8,690 nt of DNA from Fidelibacterota bacterium (GTDB taxonomy: Bacteria; Fidelibacterota; Marinisomatia; Marinisomatales; TCS55). Below the pieces are notes generated by a model. The model ran no database searches and was not told the origin of the DNA. It was given only the letters and a program-made list of their open reading frames with translations. The stretch covers positions 1-8,690 of the forward strand of contig NZWI01000013.1 of the NCBI GenBank assembly GCA_002701875.1, read 5' to 3'. Positions 5,945-8,690 of this stretch are shown here, piece after piece. The first letter of the stretch is position 1. The number at the start of each line of letters is the position of its first letter. A program made the position numbers and the translations under genes.

Positions 5945-8690
5945 ATGATATTTAGAGTATTTATAATAAGTGTAATTGTACTTTTCTCAGGATGTGCTGC
6001 GCCAAGTCAACTTTCTGGAAGTGGGTCATGGGCAGAATCGATGCTAAAGAAACTAACACTTAGAGAAAAAATAGCTCAAATGATGGTTTATAGGATGAAT
6101 ATGCATTATTTGAATTACAATAGTGATGAATGGGAAGAGATTGAAGAACTTATTTCTACCGATGGAATAGGGATACTCCATATCTGGTTTGGTGAAACTG
6201 GTAGCTCACTAACGATGTTAAACGAAATGCAACGTCAAGCTAAAGTGCCGATTTTAGTTGAGGCTGATATAGAGTCGGGCTTAGGGCGTCGCTATCCTGG
6301 TGCTGTTACATTACCTCCTATGATGGCAATTGCAGCTACAGGAGATCCAAAATATGCTTATGAAGCTGCCAGAATTTCAGCGGAAGAAAGTAGAGCTGTA
6401 GGTATTCATTTTAATCTTGCACCTGTAGTTGATGTAAATAACAATCCAAAAAATCCAATTATTAACACGAGGTCTTTTGGTGAACATCCTGACTCTGTTA
6501 ATCGATATTCAAAAGAATTTATTCGCGGACTACATGATTATGGTATGTTAGCTACGGCTAAACACTTTCCTGGCCATGGTGACACTGAAACCGATTCTCA
6601 TTCAGCACTAGCTCAGATCCCTAGTGATTCATCTAGGTTATGGGAAGTTGAGCTTCCTCCATTTAAAAATGCAATTGATTCAGGGGTAGATGCTATAATG
6701 GTGGCTCATGTGAATGCTCCAGATTTTCAATTCAACACTGATGATCCTGCAACTCTGTCTAAATTTTGGATTCAAGATATATTGCGATCAAAGATGAAAT
6801 TTGATGGGGCAGTTATTACCGATGCCATGGACATGGGTGGAATTGTAAAAAAATATTCAGATTCTTATGCTCTTATTGAAACAATTAAAGCTGGATCAGA
6901 TATTATTATTCAAAATAATCAAATGAAAAAATCAATTGATCTAGTCGAAGAAGCAGTAAATGATGGTATTCTAACTGTGCAGCGAATTAATGAGTCTGCA
7001 TTGAAAGTTTTAAGGATGAAAGAACATTTAGGATTGCATATAAACAATGTCATATCAATGGACCAGACTCATAAAAACATAGGCAGACAAAGTGACTTTT
7101 CTTTAGCGGAAGAAATAGCTGAAAATTCTATAACGCTTGTAAAAAATAAGAATAACCTTTTGCCACTCCAACCAGACCCATCAGAGGAGTTTTATGTGAT
7201 TGACTTATATGATGGACCAAATAACCACAATGAAAGTAGTGTGACAATTAAACTTCGTGAGCATGGATATAAGTTGAATTCGTTTCAAATTGATAAATCT
7301 GATAGCCTTGTCATTGCTAATCATATTTTAGAACAAATTCCAAAAGATGCTCTTGTTTTTTTGAATGCTTATGCCAATCCGGTTGAATGGAAGGACAATA
7401 TATTTTTGCCAAGTGTCGAAGCAGATTTTATTAATCGTTTGATTAAAAAATCTGCTAAAGTGATAATAACAAGTTTTGGTAGCCCTTATTTAATCCAGGA
7501 TTTCCCGGATGCACCAGTATATATTTGTGCTTATAAAGGTAGTGAGATTATGCAACAAGCCTTATTGAGTGCTTTGATGGGCGAATCTGATATTAATGGA
7601 ATTCTTCCTGTAACAATACCTGGCGTTGCTAAGATGGGTGACGGCATTCAAATAAAATCAAATAAATGGCCAGCAAGAGTGGAGACCTGGTTGCCTGGAA
7701 AAGAATTAAAACGAATTCGACCTGAAGAAATCTCAGTGAATATTAATCCAGTATATAAAGCTCTTAAAAGAGCCGTTTCTGATTCTGCATTTCCGGGAGG
7801 TGTGGTTTTAGCTGGAAAAAACGGAGAAATATTTCTTCACAAGGCCTTTGGCTATCATACATATTCCAACAAAACACCCGTTATGAGGGGTAACATTTAT
7901 GACCTTGCATCTATAACTAAAGTAATAGCAACTACATCTGCAGTTATGAAATTAGTTGAGGCGAATAAACTTTCTCTTAACGATAGAGTGATAACTTATT
8001 TACCTGCATTTAAAGGTAAACAAAAAGAGTATTTTAATCATAAATCAAGAGTAACTATACGTCATTTGATGACACATACTTCAGGTTTACCGCCATTTAA
8101 AAAATACTTTTTAATGGATAATAACATTCAAACAAGGCTTGACTCTATCATGAACACAGAACCAGAGATTGGATTGAATGAAAAAACAGTTTATTCCGAC
8201 GTAGGGTTGATAGTATTAGGAAAGATAATTGAGTCTGTATCTCTACAATCATTGGATGCGTTTGTTGATTCAGTCATTTTTAATCCCTTAGGTATGAAGT
8301 CTACTTTTTATAATCCACCCAATGATAAAATTAAAAGGGTCGTTCCTACCGAGTATAATGATCTATATGGTGATCTTATCAGAGGTTATGTTCATGATGA
8401 GAATGCTAAAAGTATTGGTGGAGTAGCGGGCCATGCAGGGCTTTTTTCTACTGCTAGTGATCTAGCAATCTTTTCACAAATGATGCTTAATGGAGGTATC
8501 TACGGATGGAAACGATTTTTTAAATCTGAGACCGTCAATGATTTTACAAAGAAAGCTAATGTGGTAGAAGGTAGCTCAAGGGCATTGGGTTGGGATACCC
8601 CATCAGGAAAGGCATCTGGAGGGCGATACTTATCAGAATCAAGTTTTGGTCACACTGGATTTACTGGGACATCACTATGGATTGATCCAA
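5945..8690 (+). CDS. Lipoprotein GH3 beta-N-acetylglucosaminidase fused to an AmiE-like serine hydrolase (3' end outside window)
   Basis: The frame is open from ATG 5945 to the right edge: 915 residues, no stop. A short lipoprotein signal ends in VLFSGC (Cys17, -3 Phe atypical). No acidic surface-export signal follows the Cys, so a periplasm-facing anchor is inferred. The GH3 catalytic domain spans about 33-365, with KHFPGHG at 206-212, the Asp217-Ser-His219 dyad and nucleophile Asp293 in VITDAMDM. A second GH3 domain follows (about 385-560). From about 600 a class C beta-lactamase/esterase fold begins, with the nucleophile motif S656-I-T-K659, Tyr750-Ser-Asp, VHDENA at 816-821, GGVAGHAGLFS at 825-835 and H903-T-G905. 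In B. subtilis, NagZ and the PF00144-type amidase AmiE are separate, adjacent proteins that remove GlcNAc and then the stem peptide; here both activities are probably on one chain. True antibiotic beta-lactamase activity is unlikely. The first ATG was chosen because it gives the lipoprotein signal. Confidence 0.87.
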   Translation, partial: MIFRVFIISVIVLFSGCAAPSQLSGSGSWAESMLKKLTLREKIAQMMVYRMNMHYLNYNSDEWEEIEELISTDGIGILHIWFGETGSSLTMLNEMQRQAKVPILVEADIESGLGRRYPGAVTLPPMMAIAATGDPKYAYEAARISAEESRAVGIHFNLAPVVDVNNNPKNPIINTRSFGEHPDSVNRYSKEFIRGLHDYGMLATAKHFPGHGDTETDSHSALAQIPSDSSRLWEVELPPFKNAIDSGVDAIMVAHVNAPDFQFNTDDPATLSKFWIQDILRSKMKFDGAVITDAMDMGGIVKKYSDSYALIETIKAGSDIIIQNNQMKKSIDLVEEAVNDGILTVQRINESALKVLRMKEHLGLHINNVISMDQTHKNIGRQSDFSLAEEIAENSITLVKNKNNLLPLQPDPSEEFYVIDLYDGPNNHNESSVTIKLREHGYKLNSFQIDKSDSLVIANHILEQIPKDALVFLNAYANPVEWKDNIFLPSVEADFINRLIKKSAKVIITSFGSPYLIQDFPDAPVYICAYKGSEIMQQALLSALMGESDINGILPVTIPGVAKMGDGIQIKSNKWPARVETWLPGKELKRIRPEEISVNINPVYKALKRAVSDSAFPGGVVLAGKNGEIFLHKAFGYHTYSNKTPVMRGNIYDLASITKVIATTSAVMKLVEANKLSLNDRVITYLPAFKGKQKEYFNHKSRVTIRHLMTHTSGLPPFKKYFLMDNNIQTRLDSIMNTEPEIGLNEKTVYSDVGLIVLGKIIESVSLQSLDAFVDSVIFNPLGMKSTFYNPPNDKIKRVVPTEYNDLYGDLIRGYVHDENAKSIGGVAGHAGLFSTASDLAIFSQMMLNGGIYGWKRFFKSETVNDFTKKANVVEGSSRALGWDTPSGKASGGRYLSESSFGHTGFTGTSLWIDP

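Noticed and set aside
7745..8690. Beta-lactamase-like domain as an antibiotic-resistance determinant
   Set aside because: It is fused to a GH3 glucosaminidase in a recycling locus, has Y-S-D and H-T-G variants rather than Y-x-N and K-T-G, and resembles AmiE-type amidases more than class C enzymes.
1..8690. tRNA or rRNA genes, CRISPR arrays, insertion sequences, prophage or defence genes
   Set aside because: No cloverleaf, regularly spaced repeat, transposase or phage motif was seen; coding regions occupy all but about 60 bases and all fit peptidoglycan recycling or transport.

Overview
The window is an AT-rich (roughly one-third G+C by eye), gene-dense piece of bacterial chromosome dedicated to peptidoglycan (muropeptide) recycling. 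Three things suggest Bacteroidota or a close FCB-group relative: the forms of AmpG and NagX, the GH3 plus serine-hydrolase fusion lipoprotein, and the near absence of Shine-Dalgarno sequences. The exact lineage cannot be fixed from sequence reading alone. There are no RNA genes, insertion sequences, CRISPR arrays or phage genes.

Layout. Positions 1-162 (+) hold the 3' end of a probable EamA/DMT-type membrane transporter. It converges, with one base between the stop codons, on a minus-strand run of five overlapping genes read from 5886 down to 164. In order of transcription these are: a cytoplasmic NagZ-like GH3 beta-N-acetylglucosaminidase (4834-5886), a ROK/ASKHA-type sugar kinase (3812-4837), a SpoIID/LytB-domain protein without a signal peptide (2565-3818), an AmpG-like muropeptide permease (1285-2568), and a NagX/HGSNAT-like multipass membrane acyltransferase (164-1288, TTG start). 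Each junction overlaps by 4 or 7 bases, so this is almost certainly one translationally coupled operon. A 58-bp intergenic region (5887-5944) separates it from a divergent plus-strand gene that runs off the right edge (5945-8690, 915 codons seen). That gene encodes a lipoprotein with an N-terminal GH3 glucosaminidase and a C-terminal serine beta-lactamase-fold domain resembling AmiE, the N-acetylmuramyl-L-alanine amidase of Bacillus muropeptide rescue.

How the genes fit together (inference from family roles). The exported fusion lipoprotein could take GlcNAc, and perhaps the stem peptide, off muropeptides outside the inner membrane. AmpG would import GlcNAc-anhydroMurNAc(-peptides), cytoplasmic NagZ would remove GlcNAc, and the kinase would phosphorylate a released amino sugar. 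NagX would act on amino sugars at the membrane. The odd member is the SpoIID-like protein. Its family cleaves glycan strands outside the cytoplasm, but this copy has no visible export signal and sits between the cytoplasmic kinase and the permease. No etherase (MurQ), AnmK, or transcription regulator is present in the window.
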